A DNA stretch of 49,442 bases from an uncultured Candidatus Saccharibacteria bacterium (GCA_938018005.1 CALIJG010000012.1:1-49442), one strand, 5' to 3'. Numbered from the stretch's first letter, positions 39,876 to 47,984 are shown. Translations and numbers: made by a program. The notes: generated by a model not told the origin, from the sequence alone.

Positions 39876-41636
39876 ATGGCAATGGCTGGTTTTATGCAGT
39901 GTATGGAAGTAATCGACAGGTATCGGTGGTGGATCGGGGGAGTGATATTCCTCATGATCGCCCTGAGTTGGTGGCTTCGTGTGGTAAGTGCTCGCAAGAA
40001 CAAAACCTACACTGCAACACTCCGCAAAAAATACGCAGTCTTGGTTGTTGCTGAGGATGAAGATCCAGAAGTCTTCGAGAGCTGCCTCGCGAGCATCAAA
40101 GAGCATAGTAAGCCAACGCAGCTACTCGTCTCGATTAACGACGCTTCACACGCTCACCAATCTCTCCGAGCAATCGCCAAAGAATATGCAACAACAGTGA
40201 TCGAGCAGCCTGAGATGATGAGCTATGATGCGCAGCTTGCCTCACTGATTGAAAAAGTGCGGCGTGTGAGCCTTGTGCTTGTTACAACCCCGCGTGCACG
40301 CTGGACACCATCGACAATTAACCTCCTTTTACCCTTTGCCGAGCCAACTATTGGGCTCGTCAGTGGCCGCCAACAATACACTGGTGGAGCGACACTCTCT
40401 CAACGAATCGGCAGTTGGCTCCTCGATATGCAGCAGCGTGTTATTTTGCCTATGCAGAGCCGCCACGGCGAAGCCTATGCCATCACAAGCGACACCTTTG
40501 CCATTCGGCTTGAGCTGCTTAAGCACGTTACCCAGAGCAGTGCAGAGGCGCAGCCATGTGCCGCGCATCATCCATCAAGTATCGCACTGTCTCTGCCTTC
40601 ACAACACCATGCAGCCTACCAGCACAGTGCTCTCACGCAGATCAACCACCCGGCAGAACTCTACCGGATTGCAAGCAGCTATACCCAGCTGAGTCGCGCC
40701 GCCTATTGGCAACTCTGGCATCAGCACGCACGCATCTGGCAAGCAGGTCTACTTGTCTGGCTCACACACATTGGCTTTTGCTTTGCAAGCTTGCTCTATC
40801 TTGGGGCGCTGATCGTGCTTAGTAGCACACTCGTCAACAACTTATACAGTACTCTGACTGGGGCAGCGACTGCCGCAACACTCTGGAGTAGTGTAACGAT
40901 CCTTGGGCTTGTGCTTGGCTGGCTTATATGGCAGGCCGTGCGCAATATTCCACACCTTAAGCATCACCCACGCGACCTATGGCTCCTGCCACTCTATCTC
41001 CCGATCGCTGGGAGTCTTGCACTGACGAGCAAACTATGGGCGCTCATTACGCTCTCTCGCCATCACGCACCCGCTCCATCGAGCGCACTCCGCCAATATG
41101 CAGCTGGCCTTGCGGCAATTGTCCTGCTGCTTATTACAGTGCCGCTCGCCTATGTCGTGGCAATGATCCCAGCTCAGCAACCACAAGAAGCTCCGCACCG
41201 CCCTGCGCAAACCGCCCCACAGCCACAGCAGCGACGTGATAATCGCGGCAATACAGACAAGAAGCAGGCTAATCGCCAAGCAGCCACCTCTGGTCAAGCG
41301 CAAACAACAGAGAAAACTCCAGCCCGTTCGGACAAGGGCAGGCAAGCTACCACGTCAGAGCAAAAGCCAATCATACTAACCGCCCAAGATGGCGACTCCC
41401 AGTCGCTTGTGGCGCGGCGCTTCATCAAGAGCCATCACCAAGCTCGGCAGCTTAACCTCGCGCAGGCGGCGTATGCCGAGAATCGCTTGGTAGCCGTGAT
41501 GGGGCAGCGTGATGAAATCGACAGTGGCGAAACCTTCACCGTGAGCGCCTCACAGCTTGCCGCTGTTATCACTGAGGCCCGAGCACTGAGCGCTGATGAG
41601 CAAGCGAACTGGGCCGCCTATACCACAAGCGAGTAG
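39876..41636 (+). CDS. Multi-pass membrane protein, degenerate GT2 glycosyltransferase-like with C-terminal LysM-like domain
   Basis: A 586-aa membrane protein. After an N-terminal helix (residues ~17-35), residues ~50-260 resemble a family 2 glycosyltransferase fold (KYAVLVVAEDEDPEVFESCL, TQLLVSINDASHAHQSLRAI), but the catalytic landmarks are missing. The DxD position reads TTPRARWTP, and no QxxRW is found, only YWQLWHQHARIW. Helices follow at about 295-330, 340-365, 375-395 and 405-435. A Gln/Thr/Lys-rich linker leads to a domain with GDSQSLVARRFIKSH, NLAQAAYAENRLV and IDSGETFTVSASQL, reminiscent of LysM. It may be a pseudo-enzyme at the cell wall. The ribosome site GAGGAG supports the start. 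Confidence 0.65.
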   Translation: MAMAGFMQCMEVIDRYRWWIGGVIFLMIALSWWLRVVSARKNKTYTATLRKKYAVLVVAEDEDPEVFESCLASIKEHSKPTQLLVSINDASHAHQSLRAIAKEYATTVIEQPEMMSYDAQLASLIEKVRRVSLVLVTTPRARWTPSTINLLLPFAEPTIGLVSGRQQYTGGATLSQRIGSWLLDMQQRVILPMQSRHGEAYAITSDTFAIRLELLKHVTQSSAEAQPCAAHHPSSIALSLPSQHHAAYQHSALTQINHPAELYRIASSYTQLSRAAYWQLWHQHARIWQAGLLVWLTHIGFCFASLLYLGALIVLSSTLVNNLYSTLTGAATAATLWSSVTILGLVLGWLIWQAVRNIPHLKHHPRDLWLLPLYLPIAGSLALTSKLWALITLSRHHAPAPSSALRQYAAGLAAIVLLLITVPLAYVVAMIPAQQPQEAPHRPAQTAPQPQQRRDNRGNTDKKQANRQAATSGQAQTTEKTPARSDKGRQATTSEQKPIILTAQDGDSQSLVARRFIKSHHQARQLNLAQAAYAENRLVAVMGQRDEIDSGETFTVSASQLAAVITEARALSADEQANWAAYTTSE

Positions 41637-41676
41637 CAAATCGCCGTCGCCACTAGCATTACACCATAGGCTATGC

Positions 41677-41682
41677 TATAAT
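41677..41682 (+). promoter_or_regulatory. Extended -10 promoter of rpmG
   Basis: TGC-TATAAT (TGC at 41674-41676); the leader is about 30 bases with a poor ribosome site (GAGTAAAG). Confidence 0.55.
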
Positions 41683-41719
41683 CAACCAAGATATTTTATA
41701 AAATCTAACGAGTAAAGAA

Positions 41720-41929
41720 ATGGCAAAGAAGAACAATACCAAGCGAAAGATTATTGCTCTTGTGAGCAACCTCACCAAACACCGTACCTACGTAACGCGC
41801 AAGAATACAATGAACACTCCAGATAAGCTCGTTCTACGCAAGTATGACCCAATTGCTCGCCGGCACGCTACTTACACAGAGACGAAGAAATCGCTCGGCC
41901 GCAACGAGGTTAAGCCGCGCAAAGGCTAG
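41720..41929 (+). CDS. rpmG: 50S ribosomal protein L33, zinc-free form
   Basis: bL33 lies near the 50S E site. The 69-aa protein contains the family core as YVTRKNTMNTPDKLVLRKYD and the C-terminal HATYTETKK. In zinc-binding L33 two Cys pairs flank this core; here the positions read LVSNLTKHR and YDPIARRH with no cysteine, so it is a C-minus form. It is longer than usual, with a basic N-terminal extension and a C-terminal GRNEVKPRKG. Transcribed alone, with a terminator. Confidence 0.9.
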   Translation: MAKKNNTKRKIIALVSNLTKHRTYVTRKNTMNTPDKLVLRKYDPIARRHATYTETKKSLGRNEVKPRKG

Positions 41930-41951
41930 TCTTATCGTAGCAATAGCACAC

Positions 41952-41980
41952 AACAGCATCCGCCAATGGATGCTGTTTTT
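41952..41980 (+). terminator. Terminator of rpmG
   Basis: AACAGCATCC, a short loop (GCCAAT), GGATGCTGTT, followed by TTTT. Confidence 0.9.
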
Positions 41981-42267
41981 GTCTCAGAAATTAATTGTAT
42001 GAGTCGCGTACGATCGCTGTACGGCTCTATAATTTGCTCAACTATCTTGGTTATCTCAAATTCTGCTTTTTCCGCGGCAGCGCCTTCGCTCTATCACTCT
42101 ATTCTGATAAAACGTGGAGAAAAGAGCATATTACCAAACCTAACACACAACGCAAACATTAAGTAGTAACAGCTAAGATACGGGGGATACCAGCGCTGCA
42201 GTGCTCCCAGGAGAAGAGAATAGAGGGGTGAGGAAATCGTAAAAAAGTTTTAGTGCTACATACATCA
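41981..42267. other. Intergenic region with a small palindrome
   Basis: No credible gene. A hairpin CGTAC-GATCGCT-GTACG (42007-42023) is flanked by GAG/CTC and followed by TATAATTTG. It may be a weak promoter or a regulatory site; nothing else stands out. Confidence 0.35.
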
Positions 42268-43014
42268 CTATCTATGGCGGTAACCCTGGTGGGTGGTGGT
42301 ATGGCGCTCAGCCTGTGCAGCGGCAAGCTGCTCGGCAAACACGTCAAATGTCGCTGCCATCCATAGACCATCAGAAACCATCCGGTCAAGCAGCTCCATC
42401 GTCGGCGTTGCCATAGCGGCATAGATATAGAGGACACCGCTTGAGATCTCGATACTGAGATCATCGAAATGCGATGCTATCACCGTTGCTACATCAGGCG
42501 TGAGGTAGCGCTCTATCTCGACCGCTCGCCCAAGTTCACCATACACCGTGTATTTCTGCATAAATTCTTCTGGCTGCGGCCCAAACATCCCGAGCCGGAG
42601 TGGCTGCAGCTTGTAGCTGGGGTAGCTAGCAATCTTGCCCTGTCGGCCAATAAACATATACGGTACATCACGGCGCGTGTACATATCTACCGCGGCTATC
42701 AGCCACTGTTGAGGCGAAGGCTTGGGGCTATTGGCAATCCGCACCATATCTCGCCGCGACACCAGCGTGACATTATAGCCGCGAATATTACCCACGCTAT
42801 AGTGCCGGTCGCGATGAGTCGTCGACATAGTGTAGCCGCGGATTGGGTGGTAGTCATCGTCCCGCGGGTTGATTGTTCCGAAATAAATCAAGCCAGCTTG
42901 CTCGGCAAACTGCTGCACTATCTTGCGCGCAGCCGAACGCTCTGCAAAAGCCGCTGGCGAAACCTGCCGCACGACACGCTTGACGCGGTGGGTAATGGCA
43001 TCATGGGCTGACAT
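42268..43014 (-). CDS. Hypothetical protein, 248 aa
   Basis: No family recognised. A soluble protein starting MSAHDAITHRVKRVVRQVSP, with a central mixed region (IYFGTINPRDDDYHPIRGYT, GYNVTLVSRRDMVRIA) and PYMFIGRQGK followed by hydrophobic and aromatic strands, and a His/Thr-rich end. One hydrophobic stretch (SGVLYIYAAMATPTMELLD) is too polar for a confident membrane segment. It is alone on the minus strand, with TATACT (43021-43026) six bases before ATG 43014, so it is likely leaderless. Alternative functions cannot be named. Confidence 0.65.
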   Translation of the reverse strand: MSAHDAITHRVKRVVRQVSPAAFAERSAARKIVQQFAEQAGLIYFGTINPRDDDYHPIRGYTMSTTHRDRHYSVGNIRGYNVTLVSRRDMVRIANSPKPSPQQWLIAAVDMYTRRDVPYMFIGRQGKIASYPSYKLQPLRLGMFGPQPEEFMQKYTVYGELGRAVEIERYLTPDVATVIASHFDDLSIEISSGVLYIYAAMATPTMELLDRMVSDGLWMAATFDVFAEQLAAAQAERHTTTHQGYRHR

Positions 43015-43020
43015 AACTCC

Positions 43021-43026
43021 AGTATA
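43021..43026 (-). promoter_or_regulatory. -10 box of the 42268-43014 gene (leaderless)
   Basis: Minus-strand TATACT ends six bases before the start codon at 43014. The -35 region would fall in the tRNA-Trp terminator. Confidence 0.5.
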
Positions 43027-43040
43027 TCACTCCTTTAGGC

Positions 43041-43064
43041 AAAAAATACCTCCGTCGGGGAGGT
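43041..43064 (-). terminator. Terminator of tRNA-Trp
   Basis: On the minus strand ACCTCC, five-base loop, GGAGGT, followed by ATTTTTT, just downstream of the tRNA 3' end. Confidence 0.85.
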
Positions 43065-43076
43065 TGAATACTATTG

Positions 43077-43151
43077 TGGCAGGGGCATGAGGAATCGAAC
43101 CTCAATCTACGGTTTTGGAGACCGTTATACTAGCCGTTGTACTATGCCCCT
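43077..43151 (-). tRNA. tRNA-Trp(CCA)
   Basis: Minus strand AGGGGCA paired with TGCCCCT, discriminator G and encoded CCA. Anticodon loop CTCCAAA gives anticodon CCA, as expected for Trp with UGG only. Confidence 0.95.
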
Positions 43152-43263
43152 CTGTACTGTCTCCAGTATATCAAATCTATAGCCAAACCGGAAGAACTTT
43201 ATATGGTAAAGCGAATATTGATTTGGTTTATGCTAAAAATCCCTCGCACCACGCGGAGTCTGC

Positions 43264-43269
43264 TATAAT
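43264..43269 (+). promoter_or_regulatory. -10 box of the P-loop gene (leaderless)
   Basis: TGC-TATAAT; the box ends seven bases before ATG 43277. Confidence 0.6.
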
Positions 43270-43276
43270 AAAATAC

Positions 43277-43939
43277 ATGCAACCAACGCCTCCAGTTCGG
43301 CCCTTTGCAATACTCATGGTTGGCTTGCCCGGTAGCGGCAAGACATTTTTTGCCGCTCAGTTTGCCAAGGCCTTTGGCTCACCCTTTATTGATATTAACG
43401 AGCTCTCGGGCTACTGCCAAGACGATGCAGCCGCGGCAGTAGTAGGGAAGACATTTTTGCAAGAGATTGCTAAAACCAAGCAACCCTTTTTATACGAAGG
43501 CGATAGCAACACCCGGGCTCGCCGAAGCGAGTTCGTCCGCTGGGCACGGAGTGAAGGCTATCGACCAGTGATCATTTGGGTCCAAACAGATGTAACGACA
43601 GCCCGTAGCCGAAGTGTCAAGAACCAGCGACTCTCACGCGAGGCGTTTGATTACTATGTGCGGCGCTTTAGCGAACCTACCGCGGGCGAACTCTATTTTG
43701 TCATCAGTGGCAAGCACCCGTATTCATCACAGTCCCGGGCTGCCCTGACCTTCTTAAAGCAAATCGGTCAACAGACTGAAGACGAAGCTCTGCCGAGCAA
43801 AGCACCAGCCACAACTCCACCAGTAGCAAAGCAGCGCACTCAAGTGCCACCACCAACACCAGCCAGCCACCCAGTGCGTGCTATGTCGAGCGCCCCACGG
43901 CGAGGACAAATTCGCTCGACACGCTACATTGTACAATAA
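43277..43939 (+). CDS. P-loop NTPase (zeta-toxin/polynucleotide-kinase-like) with Pro-rich tail
   Basis: An ATP-binding protein of 220 aa. Walker A is GLPGSGKTF (16-24), followed by a short-chain-kinase-like layout: IDINELSGYCQDD as the substrate/Asp region, FLYEGDSNTRARRSEF, and a lid with Arg in TARSRSVKNQRLSREAF. This fits small AAA/zeta-toxin or polynucleotide-kinase proteins that phosphorylate nucleotides or sugars, but the substrate is unknown. The last ~60 residues are Pro/Thr-rich and end SAPRRGQIRSTRYIVQ. The start was placed by the -10 box; a longer frame (43115) would begin within tRNA-Trp. It precedes the YgjP-like gene by 37 bases. Confidence 0.75.
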   Translation: MQPTPPVRPFAILMVGLPGSGKTFFAAQFAKAFGSPFIDINELSGYCQDDAAAAVVGKTFLQEIAKTKQPFLYEGDSNTRARRSEFVRWARSEGYRPVIIWVQTDVTTARSRSVKNQRLSREAFDYYVRRFSEPTAGELYFVISGKHPYSSQSRAALTFLKQIGQQTEDEALPSKAPATTPPVAKQRTQVPPPTPASHPVRAMSSAPRRGQIRSTRYIVQ

Positions 43940-43976
43940 AATAACATCTTGGTTAAAAGGAGGAAGGCTTTTATCT

Positions 43977-44675
43977 ATGTCTTCTACGCTCCACGACGAT
44001 GAATTTGGTGATATCGCTATCAAGCGCAGCGCCAAAGTGCGCTCCATCACAATACGACTCGCGCCAAATGGCCAGCTCTATGCCAGCGCCCCACGGTACG
44101 CTCCACTCTTTCTCGTTCGCCACAGCATTGTCACCAACCGCCAAGCACTCCGCCAGCTCCTGCACCAGCACGCGGTGCATGGTTATCAAGACGGAGAGAC
44201 AATAGGTAAGCACCACTCGATCGCTGTCATCCCCACACAGATGGTCAATCGGCCCACTGTGCGCACCGCAAGGCAAAAGCTGCTCGTCTCTCTCCCACCA
44301 GAACACACCATAGACGAGCCAGCCGTTCAGTGCGCTATCCGGCAAGAAGTTGCAACCATCTTGCGCCGCGAAGCCAAAGCCTACTTGCCACAGCGCCTCC
44401 ACGAGCTTGCTGCACGCACTAACTCAACCTACCAGCGTATTCGCTTCAGCCATGCGAGCACTCGATGGGGGAGCTGCAGCAGCACAGGTACAATTAGCCT
44501 TAATATTGCGCTCATGAAACTCCCCAATGAGCTGATTGATTATGTCTTGATCCACGAGCTCTGCCACACTCATCACATGAATCACTCGTCAGCCTTTTGG
44601 GGGCTAGTGGAACAGTATGACCCGCACTTCCGGCTGCATCGGCAGCAGCTCAAGCGCGAAACACCAATGATATAG
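43977..44675 (+). CDS. YgjP-like zinc metallopeptidase
   Basis: A metal-dependent peptidase of the YgjP/DUF45 class, 232 aa from ATG 43977 (ribosome site AAAAGGAGG upstream). The zinc motif is HELCHTHHMNH (His193, Glu194, His197, third ligand probably His203), followed by SSAFWGLVEQYDP. The C-terminal part also has the preceding family segment STRWGSCSSTGTISLNIALM. The N-terminal half is basic with a beta-rich part (SITIRLAPNGQLYASAP). The physiological substrate is unknown. It retains catalytic zinc ligands, in contrast to the zinc-less structural proteins in this window. Probably transcribed with the upstream P-loop gene or from TACAAT at 43932. Confidence 0.85.
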   Translation: MSSTLHDDEFGDIAIKRSAKVRSITIRLAPNGQLYASAPRYAPLFLVRHSIVTNRQALRQLLHQHAVHGYQDGETIGKHHSIAVIPTQMVNRPTVRTARQKLLVSLPPEHTIDEPAVQCAIRQEVATILRREAKAYLPQRLHELAARTNSTYQRIRFSHASTRWGSCSSTGTISLNIALMKLPNELIDYVLIHELCHTHHMNHSSAFWGLVEQYDPHFRLHRQQLKRETPMI

Positions 44676-44700
44676 CATCAGCAAATATTGCACAAAACGC

Positions 44701-44730
44701 TTGTGCCTACCGTCATACTCCAGGTATACT
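44701..44730 (+). promoter_or_regulatory. Promoter of the histidine kinase gene (leaderless GTG)
   Basis: TTGTGC (44701-44706), an 18-base spacer and TATACT (44725-44730), six bases before GTG 44737. Confidence 0.65.
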
Positions 44731-44736
44731 AGAAGC

Positions 44737-46368
44737 GTGTCGCCATACGCTACCAATAGCCAAACCAGTACTGTTGTGCGAGTCAGCAGCGTTGTCTTTC
44801 CGCTCTTGCTTTTTGCGTACAGCAAACTTCTCGGCCTTGATGCAATGCAGCGCATTCCTGGGGCAGGTGAATGGTCTTTCTATGCAGCAGCCAGCGCTTG
44901 GCTTGCTCTTGGTCTCTACACCTGTTTCCGCTCATCACAGACGAACAAGCAGCGAGCGTGGCAGCTCGTCTTGTATCATGGGCTGGCTTCGAGCTACCTC
45001 CTGAGCATCTCTGGCGTAGCAGTGCCGTTTACCTGTGCGTGGTCGCTGTTTATGCTGGCGGCTTTTGCCTATGCTGGCTTTTCTGGGTGGCTGCTCAGTG
45101 CACTCGTGCTTTTTATTACAGCAGCACTTGATGCATTTTGGCTGACGCCACAAAGTATCGTTGATATTACCACAACAACATTGGTGGCCTTTATGCTTGG
45201 TGTGGTCATTGTTGCTCTTGCGTATCGCCATAATCTCTACCGCTCGGCACTACATACTAGCCGCGAGGCAATGACCCTGCAGCACGATCGGCTTCTAACG
45301 ATTATCAACAATCTCGCGACCGCTATTATTGCAACCGACCAGCAGGGTATTATCCAACTCTACAACGCTGCAACGCTCGATTTACTTGATACCAATACAA
45401 GCCCACATAGCAAGCTAATCGATACCATCCTCCCGCTGCGCGATAGTGCCAAGCAACCAGTCTATCTGACCCAGCTGCTTCACGCTGCAACCGTTACGCA
45501 AACACGCGATGATGTGTGGATGGAAGTATCGGGCGAGATGCTCCGTCTTAGTATCATATTTTCTCCAATACGTGCGCTCAACACAATGAGTGATTCAAGT
45601 GATGGCTACGTCCTCATCCTGCGCGACATTACGAAAGAAAAATCGCTTGAAGAAGAGCGCGATGAGTTTATTAGCGTGGTGAGCCATGAGCTTCGCACTC
45701 CCTTGACAGCAGCCGAGGGGGCGCTGAGCAATATTCAGCTCATGCTTCACCGGCGCGATATGCCGCAGCACACGCTCAAAGACCACCTTGATGCAGCCCA
45801 CGAGCAAGTTGTCTTCTTGGCCAAGATGGTTAATGACCTCAGCACCCTTGCACAGGCCGAGCGTGGCGCTGCTGATATGCCAGAATTACTTAACGTCCGT
45901 GCGCTCATGGATGATCTCTACCATCAATATCACCCTCAGGCTACCAAAAAGCAGCTCGCTCTCACGCTCGAGACATCACCGCGGCTGGGCCATGTCGTCG
46001 CAAGCTCATTATATGTACGCGAGCTTATCCAAAATCTCCTCTCTAATGCCCTCAAATACACCAAAGAAGGAGAGGTCCACCTCAGTGCGCGCAAGAAGGG
46101 TAATCGCATTATCATCGCTGTGCGCGACACGGGCATTGGCATTAGCAAGAGCGACCAAGCACACATCCTCGAACGCTTCTGGCGCAGCGAAGACTACCGC
46201 ACTCGCGAAACTGGCGGAACTGGCCTTGGTCTCTACATTGCTGCCAAGCTCGCACGCAAGCTCGGTACGCGCATCGAGTTTACCAGTCAGCTTAATCATG
46301 GCTCAACCTTCTTCTTTGCACTGCCAGCTGCACAGCAGACGACGCACGACAAACATACGAACCCTTAG
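44737..46368 (+). CDS. Orphan sensor histidine kinase with PAS domain
   Basis: A membrane sensor kinase of 543 aa that should autophosphorylate on His and pass the phosphate to a response regulator. Domains in order: about six membrane helices (residues ~20-175), a PAS domain (RLLTIINNLATAIIATDQQG, ~185-300), the dimerisation/phosphoacceptor helix with His317 in SVVSHELRTPLTAAEGA, then a HATPase domain with N-box LLSNALKYTKEG, G1 DTGIGIS, F-box LERFW and G2 GTGLGLYIA. No response-regulator gene is adjacent. The GTG start fits the leaderless promoter; an earlier frame start at 44701 lies within the -35 box. Confidence 0.9.
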   Translation: MSPYATNSQTSTVVRVSSVVFPLLLFAYSKLLGLDAMQRIPGAGEWSFYAAASAWLALGLYTCFRSSQTNKQRAWQLVLYHGLASSYLLSISGVAVPFTCAWSLFMLAAFAYAGFSGWLLSALVLFITAALDAFWLTPQSIVDITTTTLVAFMLGVVIVALAYRHNLYRSALHTSREAMTLQHDRLLTIINNLATAIIATDQQGIIQLYNAATLDLLDTNTSPHSKLIDTILPLRDSAKQPVYLTQLLHAATVTQTRDDVWMEVSGEMLRLSIIFSPIRALNTMSDSSDGYVLILRDITKEKSLEEERDEFISVVSHELRTPLTAAEGALSNIQLMLHRRDMPQHTLKDHLDAAHEQVVFLAKMVNDLSTLAQAERGAADMPELLNVRALMDDLYHQYHPQATKKQLALTLETSPRLGHVVASSLYVRELIQNLLSNALKYTKEGEVHLSARKKGNRIIIAVRDTGIGISKSDQAHILERFWRSEDYRTRETGGTGLGLYIAAKLARKLGTRIEFTSQLNHGSTFFFALPAAQQTTHDKHTNP

Positions 46369-46460
46369 TGATATATTTCCCTTTGGAGAATAGGCAAGTG
46401 TGTGTACCCAAATCTGTCATGAGCAGTAGCAGAAGTACAGTACAAAACCACGGTTCACCC

Positions 46461-46518
46461 TTGACAACCCTCGCTATAGCGCGCTACACTAGGGGTTGAC
46501 AGCCTGCAAAGACAGGCT
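46461..46518 (+). promoter_or_regulatory. Promoter(s) and leader hairpin of secE-nusG
   Basis: TTGACA (46461-46466), an 18-base spacer and TACACT (46485-46490). A second TTGACA begins at 46496 and could work with TATTAA (46518-46523). The first transcript would carry a hairpin AGCCTG-CAAAGA-CAGGCT (46501-46518), which lies between the two promoter elements. Confidence 0.6.
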
Positions 46519-46539
46519 ATTAAATTTGGGGAGTATGCT

Positions 46540-46899
46540 GTGGCGAAACCAAGCAAAAAATCATCAACCAACCGCGTGACGCGCATCACAGCGCAAGACA
46601 CCACGCCCACCAAAACCAAAACGTCAAAAGAAAAGACAACTTCTGTGGCATCAGTCAAAACCGAGGCCAAAAAACCAAAAGCAACTAAGCCAAAGCGTCA
46701 GCGCCGTGGCCCATTCTCGGCGATTCGCAATTACTTTGCTGGAGCCTGGTATGAGCTCCGTATGGTGCGCTGGCCCGATCGCGCGACAACATGGAAAATG
46801 TCTGGTGCACTACTTGGCTTTATTGCAGTGTTTAGTGCAACGCTTTTGCTGCTCGATGCTGCATTTAAATATCTATTTCAAATTATCCTGGGGAGGTAG
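46540..46899 (+). CDS. secE: Preprotein translocase subunit SecE
   Basis: SecE clamps SecY in the translocon. The 119-aa protein starts at GTG 46540 (ribosome site GGGGAG, 46528-46533). The first ~65 residues are a Lys/Thr/Ser-rich basic extension (KTKTSKEKTTSVASVKTEAK) not needed in short SecE proteins. The conserved segment WYELRMVRWPDRATTWKM and one membrane helix (~90-115) follow. It is the first gene of secE-nusG, with nusG three bases after the stop; this pairing is conserved across bacteria. Confidence 0.9.
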   Translation: MAKPSKKSSTNRVTRITAQDTTPTKTKTSKEKTTSVASVKTEAKKPKATKPKRQRRGPFSAIRNYFAGAWYELRMVRWPDRATTWKMSGALLGFIAVFSATLLLLDAAFKYLFQIILGR

Positions 46900-46902
46900 A
46901 CA

Positions 46903-47448
46903 ATGACAAAAAAACGCTACGACAGCACACGGCAATGGTATGCTATTCACACCTACAGTGGCTACGAAGAGAAGGTAGCCGATAGTATCCGCCAGCGCAT
47001 TCAGGCCGTTGATATGGCCGACAAAATCTTCGATGCCATCGTCCCTAAGGAGAAGCAGATCCAGATCAAAAATGGAAAGCGCAAAGTTGTTGAGGTCAAG
47101 ATCTTCCAAGGCTATGTCTTGGTCGAGATGAAGCTCACCGACGAGACATGGTACATTGTACGCAATACGCCTGGTGTCACAGGCTTTGTGGGGAGCGGCA
47201 CCGAGCCAACCCCTGTAAGCGAGGCTGAGATTAAGAAGATCAAGAAACGCATGGGCGTGGAAGACCCCAAGCACCAGATTGACTTTAGCGAAGGGGAAGT
47301 GGTCAGTATCATTGATGGGCCATTCAAAGACTTTGATGGCACCGTGAGTGAGATCGACACCACCAAGGGCAAGCTCAAGGTGATGGTGAGCATGTTTGGC
47401 CGTGACACGCCAGTTGAGCTTGATGCTCTGCAGGTCAAGAAGGTATAA
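46903..47448 (+). CDS. nusG: Transcription termination/antitermination factor NusG
   Basis: NusG binds RNA polymerase at the beta' clamp and links it to ribosomes or Rho. The 181-aa protein has the NGN domain (QWYAIHTYSGYEEKVADSIR, then LVEMKLTDETWYIVRNTPGV) and a C-terminal KOW domain (EVVSIIDGPFKDFDGTVSEI). The NGN and KOW are joined by a short linker as usual. It is in an operon with secE and precedes rplK, which has its own promoter. The ribosome site GGGGAGG lies at the secE stop. Confidence 0.95.
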   Translation: MTKKRYDSTRQWYAIHTYSGYEEKVADSIRQRIQAVDMADKIFDAIVPKEKQIQIKNGKRKVVEVKIFQGYVLVEMKLTDETWYIVRNTPGVTGFVGSGTEPTPVSEAEIKKIKKRMGVEDPKHQIDFSEGEVVSIIDGPFKDFDGTVSEIDTTKGKLKVMVSMFGRDTPVELDALQVKKV

Positions 47449-47462
47449 GCCTCGCACGCAGT

Positions 47463-47491
47463 TTGCATTTGTATAGGCGATCCACTATAAT
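47463..47491 (+). promoter_or_regulatory. Promoter of rplK
   Basis: TTGCAT (47463-47468), a 17-base spacer and TATAAT (47486-47491). The leader is about 44 bases and ends in AAAGGAAA. Confidence 0.75.
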
Positions 47492-47541
47492 AGCAACGTT
47501 ACGCACTCAATACCAGTAGTAATTGAGTAAAAGGAAATATA

Positions 47542-47967
47542 ATGGCAAAAAAAGTTATCGGCAACCTGAAGCTTCGTATTCCAGCTGGCCGTGCCACCGC
47601 CGGACCACCCGTTGGTAGCACACTTGGTCAGTGGGGCTTGAATATGATGGACTTCATCAACCCATTCAATGACGCCACCAAGGCAGATATGGGTAAGGAT
47701 GTTATCGTCCATATCCAAGTGTTTGAGGACCGCACCTTTGCATGGCGCAGCCTCGGCCAGCCCGTTGATGATATGATCCGTGCTGCGATCGGCATCAAGA
47801 AGGGCAGTAGCAAGCCACACAGCGACAAGGTTGGGACGATCACCCGAGCGCAGCTTGAGGAAATCGCTCAGGCAAAAATGGAGCAACTCAATGCCATCAG
47901 TCTCGAAGGAGCTATCAAGACGGTGGCGGGTACTGCTCGCAGCATGGGCGTGGAAGTCGCTGACTAA
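47542..47967 (+). CDS. rplK: 50S ribosomal protein L11
   Basis: uL11 forms the GTPase-associated centre on the ribosome stalk base. The 141-aa protein has NLKLRIPAGRATAGPPVGST and LGQWGLNMMDFINPFNDAT (the usual FCKxFN Cys is Ile), the linker, and the C-terminal rRNA-binding part with GTITRAQLEEIAQAK and the ending GVEVAD. rplA, usually next, does not follow; a terminator and an unrelated membrane protein do. Confidence 0.96.
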   Translation: MAKKVIGNLKLRIPAGRATAGPPVGSTLGQWGLNMMDFINPFNDATKADMGKDVIVHIQVFEDRTFAWRSLGQPVDDMIRAAIGIKKGSSKPHSDKVGTITRAQLEEIAQAKMEQLNAISLEGAIKTVAGTARSMGVEVAD

Positions 47968-47984
47968 TCTACTCGGCGCACATC

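Noticed and set aside
41966..42166. 66-codon frame after rpmG
   Set aside because: It starts inside the rpmG terminator, has no ribosome site and reads as non-coding.
979..43151. Encoded CCA on all five tRNAs as unusual
   Set aside because: Encoded CCA ends are common in bacteria; it only shows that tRNA-Leu fits the resident set.
43115..43276. Upstream extension of the P-loop protein
   Set aside because: It begins within tRNA-Trp on the other strand and precedes the promoter.
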